The notes under the pieces were generated by a model that was not told the origin of the DNA, searched no databases, and was given only the letters and a program-made list of their open reading frames with translations. From positions 1 to 32,500 of the forward strand of contig NZ_NOXT01000120.1 in the NCBI RefSeq assembly GCF_002251755.1: a stretch of 32,500 bases of DNA, in the 5' to 3' direction. Positions 15,084-23,115 of the stretch are shown here, one piece after another. A program made the position numbers and the translations under genes. Origin of the DNA: Sandarakinorhabdus cyanobacteriorum (lineage in GTDB: Bacteria; Pseudomonadota; Alphaproteobacteria; Sphingomonadales; Sphingomonadaceae). Position 1 is the stretch's first letter. Each line of letters starts with the position of its first letter.

Positions 15084-15130
15084 GCGGGTTTGGAGTATGA
15101 TCAGCGCGCGAACGCCGCTATGGAACAGGC

Positions 15131-16567
15131 GTGAGCGAAAACACTCCCGAATACAGCGTTTCCGAAATCGCCGGCGCCGTGAAGCGCACGGTGGAGGCCG
15201 CCTTTGGCCAGGTGCGGGTGCGCGGCGAACTCTCGCAATTCCGCCGCCAGACCAGCGGCCACTGGTATGGCCGGCTGAAGGATGAGCGCGCCGTGCTGGA
15301 ACTCGCCATGTGGAAGGGCGTCGCCGCCGGTCTGAGCTTCCGCCCCGAAGACGGGATGGAGGTAATCGCCACCGGCCGGCTGACCACCTATCCCGGCGGC
15401 TCGCGCTATCAACTCATCATCGATCGGCTGGAGCCGGCCGGCGTCGGCGCCCTGCTTGCCCAGATCGAGGCGCGGCGGCTGAAGCTGCAGGCCGAAGGCT
15501 TGTTCGATCCGGCGCGCAAGAAACCGCTGCCCTGGCTGCCCGGTGTCATCGGCGTCGTCACCAGCCCCACTGGCGCCGTCATCCGCGACATTCTCCACCG
15601 GCTGGGCGACCGCTTCCCCCGCCATGTGCTGGTGTGGCCGGTCGCGGTGCAGGGGGAGGCATCGGCCGGCCAGGTCGCCGCCGCCATCGCCGGGTTCAAC
15701 GCGATTGCGCCGGGCGGCCCCATCGCACGCCCCGATCTGATCATCGTGGCGCGCGGCGGCGGCAGCATCGAGGATCTGGCCGCCTTCAACGAGGAGATCG
15801 TTGTCCGCGCCGCCGCCGCCAGCCGCATCCCGCTGATCAGCGCGGTGGGGCATGAGACGGACACGACGCTGATCGACTATGCCGCCGATTGGCGTGCGCC
15901 CACCCCCACGGCCGCCGCCGAACGGGCGGTGCCGGTGCGGGCCGAGCTCGCCGCCAATCTTGCCATGCTGCACGGCCGGCTGGATGCCGCCATCGTGCGC
16001 GGCTGGAAACTGCGGCGCGAACGCGGGCTGGCGCTGGCCCGGCGCCTGCCGCAACCGCGCAACCTCATCGGCCTCGCCGGCCAGCGGGTGGATGACCTGA
16101 GCGAGCGCCTGCCCACCGCGCTGAGCGCCCGGCTGGCCCGGGTTGATCTGCGCGTCACCAACGCTGCCGGCCGCCTGCGCCCGGCGCTGCTGCAGGCGCG
16201 GCTGGATCGCAGTGTCGAACGGCTGGCCGGCAGCGCCGCGCGGCTGGCCCCGGCGCTGGCCCGGCCGCTGAACAGCGATGCCCAGAAGCTCGCCCGCACC
16301 GGCGCGGCGCTGCGCCCCTTCCTGATCGAACAGCGGCTGGCCAGCGCCGCCGGCCGGCTGGAACAGGCGGGCCGCATGCTCGACACGCTGGGGCCCCGGC
16401 AGGTGCTGGCGCGCGGCTATGCCATTGTCACCGGGCCGGATGGGCATGTGATTGCGTCGGCCACGGCCGCAGCGGCGCAAGCCCGCTTGACGATCCGCTT
16501 TGGCGATGGCGAAACGCCGGTTTATACCAGCCCGCCGGCCAAGCCCGTGCAAGGGAGTCTGTTCTGA
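15131..16567 (+). CDS. xseA: Exodeoxyribonuclease VII large subunit
   Basis: XseA with XseB forms exonuclease VII, which degrades single-stranded DNA in repair. The 478-residue protein has an N-terminal OB-fold (about residues 7-100, with VRVRGELSQFR and SGHWYGRLKD), then the catalytic domain with GVVTSPTGAVIRDI, ARGGGSIEDLAAFNEE and ISAVGHETDTTLIDYAADWRAPTPTAAAE, and a long helical C-terminal region that ends in LARGYAIVT. All hallmark motifs are intact. The start codon is GTG at 15131; an ATG at 15120 is out of frame. xseB is not in the window. The stop codon overlaps the next ATG (TGATG), so xseA leads an operon of at least four overlapping genes. Confidence 0.96.
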   Translation: MSENTPEYSVSEIAGAVKRTVEAAFGQVRVRGELSQFRRQTSGHWYGRLKDERAVLELAMWKGVAAGLSFRPEDGMEVIATGRLTTYPGGSRYQLIIDRLEPAGVGALLAQIEARRLKLQAEGLFDPARKKPLPWLPGVIGVVTSPTGAVIRDILHRLGDRFPRHVLVWPVAVQGEASAGQVAAAIAGFNAIAPGGPIARPDLIIVARGGGSIEDLAAFNEEIVVRAAAASRIPLISAVGHETDTTLIDYAADWRAPTPTAAAERAVPVRAELAANLAMLHGRLDAAIVRGWKLRRERGLALARRLPQPRNLIGLAGQRVDDLSERLPTALSARLARVDLRVTNAAGRLRPALLQARLDRSVERLAGSAARLAPALARPLNSDAQKLARTGAALRPFLIEQRLASAAGRLEQAGRMLDTLGPRQVLARGYAIVTGPDGHVIASATAAAAQARLTIRFGDGETPVYTSPPAKPVQGSLF

Positions 16568-16785
16568 TGCTCGATCGCTTCGGCCGTGCCGCCAAGCTCC
16601 ATTATGAAAGCGGCAGCTATCGCGTGCTGCAATCGGGCGACCATGTGCTCTGCGCGGTCACCCAGCAGCGCATCCCGCTGGCGGCCCTGCGCTATTGGAG
16701 CCACGAGCTGCAGGAAGCCTATTTCAGCGCCGACATCGCCAGCGCCCGCTATGCCGAAAAGCGCAAGGAAGGCCTGTTCCCCTGA
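16567..16785 (+). CDS. DUF2093 domain-containing protein
   Basis: A 72-residue soluble protein belonging to DUF2093, a small alphaproteobacterial family often found next to xseA. Recognisable features are KLHYESGSYRVLQSGDHVLCAVTQQRIPL, where a short beta-rich domain precedes LRYWSHELQEAYFSADIA. The family function is unknown. The HVLCAVT segment retains only one cysteine, so it is not an obvious zinc ribbon. The ATG shares one base with the xseA stop, and its own TGA overlaps the presumed CTG start of the M23 gene, which shows tight translational coupling. Confidence 0.9.
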   Translation: MLDRFGRAAKLHYESGSYRVLQSGDHVLCAVTQQRIPLAALRYWSHELQEAYFSADIASARYAEKRKEGLFP

Positions 16786-17645
16786 TCCGCTATCTGGCCA
16801 TCCCGCTGCTTGTGGCCGGGGCCGCCATCGTGGCCGCCGCCAGCCCGCTGCCGCTGGTGGTGGCCGAACCTTTGGTGGCGCGACAGGGCGAATTGCTGCG
16901 CGGCACGCTGCCCGCCGGCAGCCGCCTGCTTGCCATCGATGCGGTGCCCGTCACCCTCACCGCCAATGGCCATTATATGCTGGGCATTGATCGCGATGCC
17001 ACCGGCAGCCGCCGCCTCACCTGGGTGACACCCGATGGCCGCAGCGCCAGCCGCACGCTGATCATCAGCGAAGGCACGTGGGACATTGATCGCCTGCCGG
17101 CGCGGCTGGTCAACCAGAACCCCACCGCCGCGCCCAACCCGGCCTGGGAAGCGCTGCGCAAGGCGGAGACAGACGCAATCAAGGCGGCCCGCGCCGAAAC
17201 CACGCCCTGGCCCTTCTGGCAGACGCCATTCCAGTGGCCGGCGACGGGCCGCATTTCGGGCGTGTTCGGATCGCAGCGCATCTATGGCAAGGTGGCCGCG
17301 GCCTTCCATGCCGGGCTCGACATCGCCGCCCCGCACGGCACGATCGTCAAGGCGCCCATCCCCGGCATCGTGCGGCTGGCCAGCGACGGGCCGTTCAGCC
17401 TGGAAGGCAATATCATCATCCTCGATCACGGCCAGGGCCTGCATTCGGCCTTCCTGCACCTGTCGCGCATCCTGGTGAAACAGGGGGATATCGTCGCGCA
17501 GGGGCAGGAGATTGGCCGCATCGGCACCACCGGCCGCTCCACCGGGCCGCACCTGCACTGGGGCATGACCTGGCATGGCGTGAAGGTCGATCCCCAGCCC
17601 TTGCTGCCGCCAATGCCGCCGCGCATCGATCAGGCCGGGCGATGA
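16782..17645 (+). CDS. M23 family metallopeptidase (LytM-type), probable CTG start
   Basis: A 287-residue exported peptidase of the lysostaphin/LytM family that probably acts on peptidoglycan or serves as a divisome/hydrolase activator. After a hydrophobic signal segment (IRYLAIPLLVAGAAIVAAA) come a non-catalytic N-terminal domain and a C-terminal M23 domain with the zinc motifs HAGLDIA (HxxxD) and GPHLHWG (HxH). All four catalytic positions look intact. No ATG or GTG fits the expected N-terminus. CTG at 16782 overlaps the DUF2093 stop as CTGA, has AAGGAAGG nine bases upstream and starts the signal peptide correctly, so it is preferred. An ATG at 16695 would add 29 unlikely residues read out of frame over DUF2093. 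It overlaps the next gene by four bases. Confidence 0.85.
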   Translation: MIRYLAIPLLVAGAAIVAAASPLPLVVAEPLVARQGELLRGTLPAGSRLLAIDAVPVTLTANGHYMLGIDRDATGSRRLTWVTPDGRSASRTLIISEGTWDIDRLPARLVNQNPTAAPNPAWEALRKAETDAIKAARAETTPWPFWQTPFQWPATGRISGVFGSQRIYGKVAAAFHAGLDIAAPHGTIVKAPIPGIVRLASDGPFSLEGNIIILDHGQGLHSAFLHLSRILVKQGDIVAQGQEIGRIGTTGRSTGPHLHWGMTWHGVKVDPQPLLPPMPPRIDQAGR

Positions 17646-18379
17646 TGGCGGCGCCAACGCTGTTCGCGCTCAACCCGGCGCTTGACCGGGCCGCCATCGC
17701 GGCCAGCCTGAAGGCCAACCGCCTGGTGCAGGTGGAACAGGCGCTGGTGCCGGAAGCGGCGGAAACCCTGTGGCAGGTGCTGCGCCACCAGACGCAATTT
17801 GGCCTTGCCTGGGCCGGCGATGGCCAGCCGGGCGGCCAGCATGTGCGCCCCGAACAGCTGCGCAGCCTGCCGCCGGACCAAAAGGCCCGGATGGGCAATG
17901 GCGCCGCCAGTGCCGCTGGCGGCGGGCGCTTTGGTTTCCTCTATGGCCAATATCCGCTGGTCGAAGCCTATGCCCAGCAATGGCATCCCGGCCACCCGCT
18001 GTACCAGCTGCTGGAGGAGATCAACGGCCCGGCCGCGCTCGACTTTGCCCGCACGGTTTCGGGCGCCGACGACATCATCCGCGCCGATGCCCAGGCCACG
18101 CTTTATGCCGGCGGGCATTTCCTGACGGAACATGATGATCTGGTTGTGCAGGAAGGGCGGCGGCTGGCCTATGTCCTCAACCTCACCAAGGATTGGAAAC
18201 CCGATTGGGGCGGCTATCTCAATTTCATGGATGATGCCGGCAACATCACCGCCGGCTTCATGCCGCGCTTCAACACATTGAACCTGTTTCTGGTGCCGAT
18301 GCGCCACAATGTCGGGCTGGTGCCGCCGTTTGCGCCGCTTGGCCGCTATGCCATCACCGGCTGGTTCCGCAACCGCTGA
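17642..18379 (+). CDS. 2OG-Fe(II) oxygenase family protein
   Basis: A 245-residue double-stranded beta-helix dioxygenase. The iron triad is H164-x-D166 in LTEHDD with distal H222 in PMRHNVG, and R235 in GRYAITGW is the 2-oxoglutarate anchor; spacing and order match the prolyl-hydroxylase-like 2OG family. The family hydroxylates protein or small-molecule substrates; nothing in the sequence identifies which. The tandem ATGs at 17642 and 17645 are both possible; the first overlaps the M23 stop codon. It is the last gene of the xseA operon and stops six bases short of the convergent secreted-protein gene, so no room exists for a dedicated terminator. Confidence 0.92.
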   Translation: MMAAPTLFALNPALDRAAIAASLKANRLVQVEQALVPEAAETLWQVLRHQTQFGLAWAGDGQPGGQHVRPEQLRSLPPDQKARMGNGAASAAGGGRFGFLYGQYPLVEAYAQQWHPGHPLYQLLEEINGPAALDFARTVSGADDIIRADAQATLYAGGHFLTEHDDLVVQEGRRLAYVLNLTKDWKPDWGGYLNFMDDAGNITAGFMPRFNTLNLFLVPMRHNVGLVPPFAPLGRYAITGWFRNR

Positions 18380-18385
18380 ACCGGA

Positions 18386-18934
18386 TCATTCGTTCACCCG
18401 CCGCACCCGGATCGCGATCTGGCCATCGACATTGGCCAGATAACTGCCCATCGCGGCACGGCGGATGCGCACCTTCATGCCGGCGCGGGGATCGTGGCGC
18501 ATGGACTTGGCCTCGGTCATCACCCAGGTGCTGCCATCGTCCAGCGTGAAGCTCCAGAACCCGGGGCGGGCCTGGCGGGCCGCGCTGATCACCGCCTCGA
18601 TTTCGGTCAGTGCGCCGCGCTCGTCGGACTTTTCATCATCATCGCCTTTCCCGAACAGGTTGAAGCTGGGCAGCGCCAGCCCGAACAGGCTGCGCTTGGC
18701 CTGCTTCACATCCTCCTTGTCGGCCACCAGCACCTCGCGCTTTTCAACGCCGCTGGCCAGGGCCGCCACGCCGGCATCGAAACAGGCCAGCCGCTGGCCG
18801 GCATCGGCGATGCTGCGGCAGTCCAGCAGCTTCTGCACGACTGCCGGCGGCGCCTTGGGCGGCTTCTGCGGCTTGTCGGCCGCTGTTGCCGCCCCGGCTG
18901 CCATCAGCAGCATCATCGCCGCACCTGCCCGCAT
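18386..18934 (-). CDS. Secreted hypothetical protein
   Basis: A 182-residue protein with a clear signal peptide (MRAGAAMMLLMAAGAATAA) that predicts export to the periplasm. After a proline-lysine linker comes a conserved LLDCRSIADAGQRLACFDAGVAAL motif with two cysteines about ten residues apart, a charged linker (FGKGDDDEKSDE), and a C-terminal beta-rich region ending in MGSYLANVDGQIAIRVRRV. I recognise this pattern in uncharacterised alphaproteobacterial envelope proteins, but no function is known. Start ATG at 18934 has an AAGGG ribosome-binding site. It is divergent from the ester hydrolase gene (95-base gap) and convergent with the 2OG oxygenase. Confidence 0.85.
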   Translation of the reverse strand: MRAGAAMMLLMAAGAATAADKPQKPPKAPPAVVQKLLDCRSIADAGQRLACFDAGVAALASGVEKREVLVADKEDVKQAKRSLFGLALPSFNLFGKGDDDEKSDERGALTEIEAVISAARQARPGFWSFTLDDGSTWVMTEAKSMRHDPRAGMKVRIRRAAMGSYLANVDGQIAIRVRRVNE

Positions 18935-19029
18935 CGCCCGATCCCTTCATGGCTGTGATGCCTCTGGTTATGCCATTGCCAAGCACGGTGACAACAGGCC
19001 ATGAACACAGCCGGAGGAGAGGCCCGGAC

Positions 19030-20940
19030 ATGAAACGCGCGATTTTGGTCACCGCCCTGCTGATGGCGGGCACCGCAACGGCCCAAACAGCCACCATGAC
19101 GCCCGATATCGGCACGCCATTCAACGCGGTGACCGCAGAAGCGGACTATATTCGCCGCGAAGTGATGATCCCGATGCGCGACGGGGTGAAGCTCTACACC
19201 GTCATCGTGATGAAGAAGGGCACGCAGGACGGACCGATCCTGCTCACCCGCACCGTCTACAACGCGGCGCGCAACACGTCGCGCAATCCCAGCCAGCAAA
19301 TCACGGAAATCCTTCCGGTTTCCGACCGCGAATTCGTGACGGACGGCTATATCCGCGTCTATCAGGACGTGCGCGGCCGCAACAAATCCGAAGGCGATTA
19401 TGTGATGACGCGGCCCCTGAAGGGCCCGCTCAACCCCACGCCGGTCGATCACAGCACCGATGCCTATGACACGATCGACTGGCTGGTAAAAAACGTCAAG
19501 GAATCCAATGGCAATGTTGCTATCACTGGATCATCCTATCCCGGTTTCACCAGCCTGATGGCGCTGGTTGATCCCCACCCGGCGCTGAAGGCCGCGGTGC
19601 CGATGTCCCCCATGGTCGATGGCTGGATAGGCGATGACTGGTTTCACAACGGCGCCTTCCGCCAGACCATGCTGGATTATTTCACCGGCCAGACCGCCAG
19701 CAAGAACGATGGCGACCCGGTCGCCATGGGACGCCGCGACTATTATGCCGAATATCTGGCCGCCGGATCGGCCGGGGCCTATGTCGAAAAATACGGCCTG
19801 GATCAATTGCCTGGCGTCAGGAAGCTGATGGAACACCCGGCCTATGACAGCTGGTGGCAGGGCCAGGCGCTCGACAAGATTCTTGGCGGTCGCCCGCTGA
19901 CCGTGCCGACCATGCTGGTGGTGGGCCAGTGGGACCAGGAAGACAGTTATGGCGCACCGGCCGTCTATCGCGCGCTGGAACCCAAGGACAAGGACAACAA
20001 GCTGCTGTCCCTCGTCATCGGGCCGTGGCGGCATTCGGGCGTGAACTATGACGGCTCATCGCTCGGCGTGCTTCGCTTTGCTGGCGATACCGGCCTGCAG
20101 TTCCGCCGCGATGTGATGAAACCGTTTCTTGACAGCCACTTGCGCGCCAACGCCAAGCCGTTTGATGCGCCGCCAGTGCTCACCTATGCGGTGGGGGCCG
20201 ACCGCTGGGAACGGCATGACCGCTTCCCGGCCGGGGAAACGGTCAATCTCTATCTCGATGACCGGTTCAGCCTGTCACTCAATGCCCCGGCGGCCAAGTC
20301 CGCCCATGATGACTATGTCTCTGACCCGGCGCACCCGGTGCCGTTCGTGCCGGTTCCGGTGAACATGCGCGACCGGCCCATGTGGGGCGCCTGGCTGGTC
20401 AGCGACCAGCGCCACGCCAGCACCCGTCCCGATGTGGTCGCCTATGTCTCCGCGCCGCTGCAGGCGCCACTGCAGATCCATGGCCAGCCCGAGGCCAATC
20501 TGTTTGCCAGCACTTCCGGCACCGACAGCGACTGGGTGGTAAAACTGATCGACGTGTTCCCTGAGGAAAACAGTGACAAGCCCGAACTGGCGGGCCTGCA
20601 ACTGGGCATCGGCATGGAGATTTTCCGCGGCCGTTACGTGAAGGGGTTCGACACGCCGGGCCCGCTGACACCGGGCAAGGCCGAACGCTACCGCTTCCTG
20701 CTGCCGGGGGTGAACCATGTCATCCCCGCTGGCCACCGGTTGATGGTGCAGGTGCAGTCGAGCTGGTTCCCACTGTATGACCGCAACCCGCAGACCTTTG
20801 TGCCCAATATTTTCCACGCCCAATCAAAGGATTATGTGAAGGCCACCCAGGGCGTGTGGCGCGATGCGGTGCGGCCCAGCCATATCGCCATCCCCGTGGT
20901 GGGCGGGGCAGCGGCGGCGAAGGCGGCATTGGGCAATTGA
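19030..20940 (+). CDS. Alpha-amino acid ester hydrolase, CocE/NonD family
   Basis: A 636-residue exported serine hydrolase (signal peptide MKRAILVTALLMAGTATAQ). The alpha/beta-hydrolase nucleophile is S169 in GSSYPGF; the triad is completed by D302 in GQWDQED and H335 in PWRHSG. Acidic residues D203 (IGDDWF), E304 and D305 match the carboxylate cluster that binds the substrate ammonium group in alpha-amino acid ester hydrolases. The offsets agree with those I recall for the Xanthomonas enzyme (S174, D307, H340; D208, E309, D310). A C-terminal jelly-roll domain follows (from about residue 410). Such enzymes cleave or form alpha-amino esters and can acylate beta-lactam nuclei. In vivo the substrate may be peptide esters. 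Strong GGAGGAGAGG Shine-Dalgarno. A MAPEG gene follows 17 bases later. Confidence 0.94.
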   Translation: MKRAILVTALLMAGTATAQTATMTPDIGTPFNAVTAEADYIRREVMIPMRDGVKLYTVIVMKKGTQDGPILLTRTVYNAARNTSRNPSQQITEILPVSDREFVTDGYIRVYQDVRGRNKSEGDYVMTRPLKGPLNPTPVDHSTDAYDTIDWLVKNVKESNGNVAITGSSYPGFTSLMALVDPHPALKAAVPMSPMVDGWIGDDWFHNGAFRQTMLDYFTGQTASKNDGDPVAMGRRDYYAEYLAAGSAGAYVEKYGLDQLPGVRKLMEHPAYDSWWQGQALDKILGGRPLTVPTMLVVGQWDQEDSYGAPAVYRALEPKDKDNKLLSLVIGPWRHSGVNYDGSSLGVLRFAGDTGLQFRRDVMKPFLDSHLRANAKPFDAPPVLTYAVGADRWERHDRFPAGETVNLYLDDRFSLSLNAPAAKSAHDDYVSDPAHPVPFVPVPVNMRDRPMWGAWLVSDQRHASTRPDVVAYVSAPLQAPLQIHGQPEANLFASTSGTDSDWVVKLIDVFPEENSDKPELAGLQLGIGMEIFRGRYVKGFDTPGPLTPGKAERYRFLLPGVNHVIPAGHRLMVQVQSSWFPLYDRNPQTFVPNIFHAQSKDYVKATQGVWRDAVRPSHIAIPVVGGAAAAKAALGN

Positions 20941-20957
20941 CAACAGGGGAGACGACG

Positions 20958-21350
20958 ATGCTTGCAGCCTATCCGATCACCACGCTGGCGCTGGTGCTGG
21001 CCCTGATGGTCTATTTCTGGATCACGCTGAATGTTGGCCGGGCGCGCGGCACCTATGGCGTGCCGGCCCCGCAATCGGGCGGCCACCCCGAATTCGACAA
21101 GCGCTACCGCGTGCAGATGAACACGGTGGAACAATTGGTGTGGTTCGTGCCCGCGTTCATCATCGGCGTGCCCGTCTTGGGCGATCTGGTGGCCGGATCG
21201 CTGGCTCTGGTGTGGAGCCTGGGCCGCATCATCTTTGCCGTCACCTATTATCGCGACCCAGCCAAGCGCAGCCTCGGCTTTGCCCTCACCATGCTGCCCA
21301 CCTTCGTTCTGCTGATCGCCGGCGCCTGGGGCGGCATCAGCGGCCTTTGA
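20958..21350 (+). CDS. MAPEG family membrane protein
   Basis: A 130-residue four-helix membrane protein. Helices lie at about residues 4-24 (YPITTLALVLALMVYFWITL), 55-75, 78-98 and 108-127. The second loop holds the MAPEG hallmark RVQMNTVEQLVWFVPAFIIG (about 50-69), and RDPAKRSLGFALTM lies before helix 4. MAPEG proteins include glutathione-dependent transferases and peroxidases of membrane lipids. No specific substrate can be inferred. Start ATG with AGGGGAGA upstream. It is 17 bases after the ester hydrolase and therefore likely co-transcribed, and convergent with the OmpW gene across two stem-loops. Confidence 0.92.
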   Translation: MLAAYPITTLALVLALMVYFWITLNVGRARGTYGVPAPQSGGHPEFDKRYRVQMNTVEQLVWFVPAFIIGVPVLGDLVAGSLALVWSLGRIIFAVTYYRDPAKRSLGFALTMLPTFVLLIAGAWGGISGL

Positions 21351-21357
21351 ACCGCAG

Positions 21358-21392
21358 CCGGCCCGGCCTTGCAGGGTGCAAGACCGGGCCGG
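21358..21392. terminator. Strong stem-loop after the MAPEG gene
   Basis: Arms 21358-21373 and 21377-21392 (starting CCGGCCCGG and ending CCGGGCCGG) pair over 16 bases with one mismatch around a GGG loop. It lies between convergent genes. There is no T-run, so it would act as a mRNA 3'-end stabiliser or a factor-dependent terminator rather than a classic intrinsic terminator. Confidence 0.55.
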
Positions 21393-21399
21393 TGGAGGT

Positions 21400-21430
21400 G
21401 ATGCCGGCATGTCGGGAGAGGGCCGGCATC
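21400..21430. terminator. Second stem-loop in the MAPEG-OmpW gap
   Basis: GATGCCGGC (21400-21408) and GCCGGCATC (21422-21430) form a perfect 9-bp stem with a 13-base loop, 16 bases beyond the OmpW stop. A T-run is absent, so its termination role is inferred from its position between convergent genes. Confidence 0.45.
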
Positions 21431-21446
21431 GGGGAGAGAGGTGCAA

Positions 21447-22100
21447 TCAGAAGCGCCAGCCGACACCCACGCCAACGATCAGCGGGTTGATGTCGGCCTT
21501 CAGGTTGTTGACCAGCGCGCCCGTGGTCAGCCGGGCGTTGGTATCCATGTCGACATATTTGACGTCGAGGTTGACGAACACCTTCTCGTTCAGGTCAAAA
21601 TCCACCCCGGCCTGCAGGGCAAAGCCCCAGCTGTTGGACAGGTTCACATTGGTCGCCCCGATAGCGGTGGTGAGCTGGCTCGAGGCCTTTTCGTTGTAGA
21701 ACATCGTCCAATTCACACCGGCGCCGACATAGGGGTGCACCTTGCCCTTGGGGGCGAAATGATATTGCAGCGTCAGCGTGGGGGGCAGCACCCAGGTGCA
21801 GGCCAGCCGGCCGACAGCGGCCAGTGATCCACCGCCTTCCACACAATGCTTGGTGGTGGCCGCAATCAGTTCCACCCCGATATTGTCGGTCAGCATGTAG
21901 GTGAAATCGACCTCGGGGGCATAGGCGTTGGTGATGCGGCCGCCGCTGGTCGGGAAGGTCGGCAGCACCGGGCCAACCTTTTCCTGCGGCTGCACGGTGA
22001 TCGCCCGCAGGCGCACCAGCACATCGCCCTTTTCGGCCAGCGCCGGGGTGGCGGCCAGGGTCATTGCGAGCGCAGCGACCGTGGCGTTCAGCATCTTCAT
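21447..22100 (-). CDS. OmpW family outer membrane protein
   Basis: A 217-residue outer-membrane beta-barrel of the OmpW/AlkL type. Signal peptide MKMLNATVAALAMTLAATPALA, then KGDVLVRLRAITVQP (the typical first strand), alternating hydrophobic strands such as EVDFTYMLTDNIGVELIAA and TLTLQYHFAPKGKVHPYVGAGVNW, and a C-terminal phenylalanine (VGWRF) recognised by the BAM complex. OmpW proteins form a narrow hydrophobic channel with a lateral opening for small apolar molecules. The start at 22100 is eight bases from AGGGA; an ATG two codons upstream is too close to it. It is divergent from an SDR gene (187-base gap). The gap contains nothing recognisable beyond AT-rich promoter-like stretches near 22160-22180. 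Confidence 0.93.
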   Translation of the reverse strand: MKMLNATVAALAMTLAATPALAEKGDVLVRLRAITVQPQEKVGPVLPTFPTSGGRITNAYAPEVDFTYMLTDNIGVELIAATTKHCVEGGGSLAAVGRLACTWVLPPTLTLQYHFAPKGKVHPYVGAGVNWTMFYNEKASSQLTTAIGATNVNLSNSWGFALQAGVDFDLNEKVFVNLDVKYVDMDTNARLTTGALVNNLKADINPLIVGVGVGWRF

Positions 22101-22287
22101 TGTCATCGTCCCTGTTGTTTTGCGATGACCGGTTTCTCCCCGATCCGGTGGCTCTGCTCTTTGATCTGCCTCAATTTTTTCATCCGGGTGATTGCGGATC
22201 AGGGTCTTTGCGTAACCCCGGATTTGAGGGGTGGGCGAAGCCGCCGGCCTGGGCCATGCTGACACAAGCAAACTGGGGAGATTGATC

Positions 22288-23109
22288 ATGGGCAGCTTGA
22301 CCGGCCGGGTGGCCTTTGTGACTGGCGCGGGCAGCGGCATCGGCCGCGCGTCTGCCATCGCGCTGGCGGCCGAAGGCGCCATCGTGTTCGCCACCGACAT
22401 CGACGCGCCGGGCGGCCGCGAGACCGTTGCCATGATCGAGGCAGCCGGCGGCCAGGCAAGCTTCCGCGGCCAGGATGTGGTGGAGGAAGACCGCTGGGCC
22501 GAGCTGATCAAGCGCGTGATGGATCTCCATGGCCGGCTCGACATCTTGGTGAACAACGCCGGGATCGGCACATCGGGGCTGATCACCGATGTCAGCCTCG
22601 ACACCTGGAACCGGCAGATGAACATCAATGTCACCAGCTGCTTCCTGGGCATCAAGCACGCGCTGCCGGCGATGCGCAGCCCGCGGCCCGATGGGCATGT
22701 TGGCGGTTCGATCATCAACATCTCGTCGGTCGCCGGCCTGGGCGGCTCGGCCGGCATGTCGGCCTATTGCGCCAGCAAGGGCGCGGTGCGGTTGCTCAGC
22801 AAGGCGGTGGCGATGGAGTGCGCCGCCATGCGCGACGGCATCCGCTGCAACAGCGTCCACCCCGGCATCATCGACACGCCAATCTGGCAAAAGCTCGACA
22901 CCTCGGGCGTGCTGGCCTCATCCGTGCCCGATGCCGTGCCGCCCGGCGCCAATGCCCTGGATGTCAACCTGATCGGTGCCGGCGCGCCGGTGGGCCATCC
23001 CGGCCAGCCCCAGGATATCGCCGCCGGCGTGGTGTTCCTCGCCAGCGATGCCAGCCGCTACATGACCGGTGCCGAACTGGTGATCGACGGCGGCTGGACG
23101 GCACACTAA
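22288..23109 (+). CDS. SDR family oxidoreductase
   Basis: A 273-residue classical short-chain dehydrogenase/reductase. Motifs: TGAGSGIG cofactor loop (residues 11-18), acidic ATDID after strand 2 favouring NAD+, NNAG near 89-92, catalytic S147, Y160 and K164 (YCASK), and the C-terminal MTGAELVIDGG. The substrate (hydroxysteroid, cyclic alcohol or 3-oxoacyl compound) cannot be decided. An insertion between residues 216 and 237 (VLASSVPDAVPPGANALDVN) is longer than in minimal FabG-like members and forms part of the substrate lid. ATG at 22288 has GGGGAG eight bases upstream. Its stop is six bases from the convergent sugar dehydrogenase gene. Confidence 0.95.
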   Translation: MGSLTGRVAFVTGAGSGIGRASAIALAAEGAIVFATDIDAPGGRETVAMIEAAGGQASFRGQDVVEEDRWAELIKRVMDLHGRLDILVNNAGIGTSGLITDVSLDTWNRQMNINVTSCFLGIKHALPAMRSPRPDGHVGGSIINISSVAGLGGSAGMSAYCASKGAVRLLSKAVAMECAAMRDGIRCNSVHPGIIDTPIWQKLDTSGVLASSVPDAVPPGANALDVNLIGAGAPVGHPGQPQDIAAGVVFLASDASRYMTGAELVIDGGWTAH

Positions 23110-23115
23110 GCCCTG

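Noticed and set aside
15101-16552. Open frame of about 480 codons antisense to xseA
   Set aside because: No motif and Gly/Gln/Arg-biased; xseA on the plus strand is complete.
22190-22260. Possible riboswitch or repeat upstream of the SDR gene
   Set aside because: Short GC-rich complementary words are present but do not form a conserved or extended structure that I can support.
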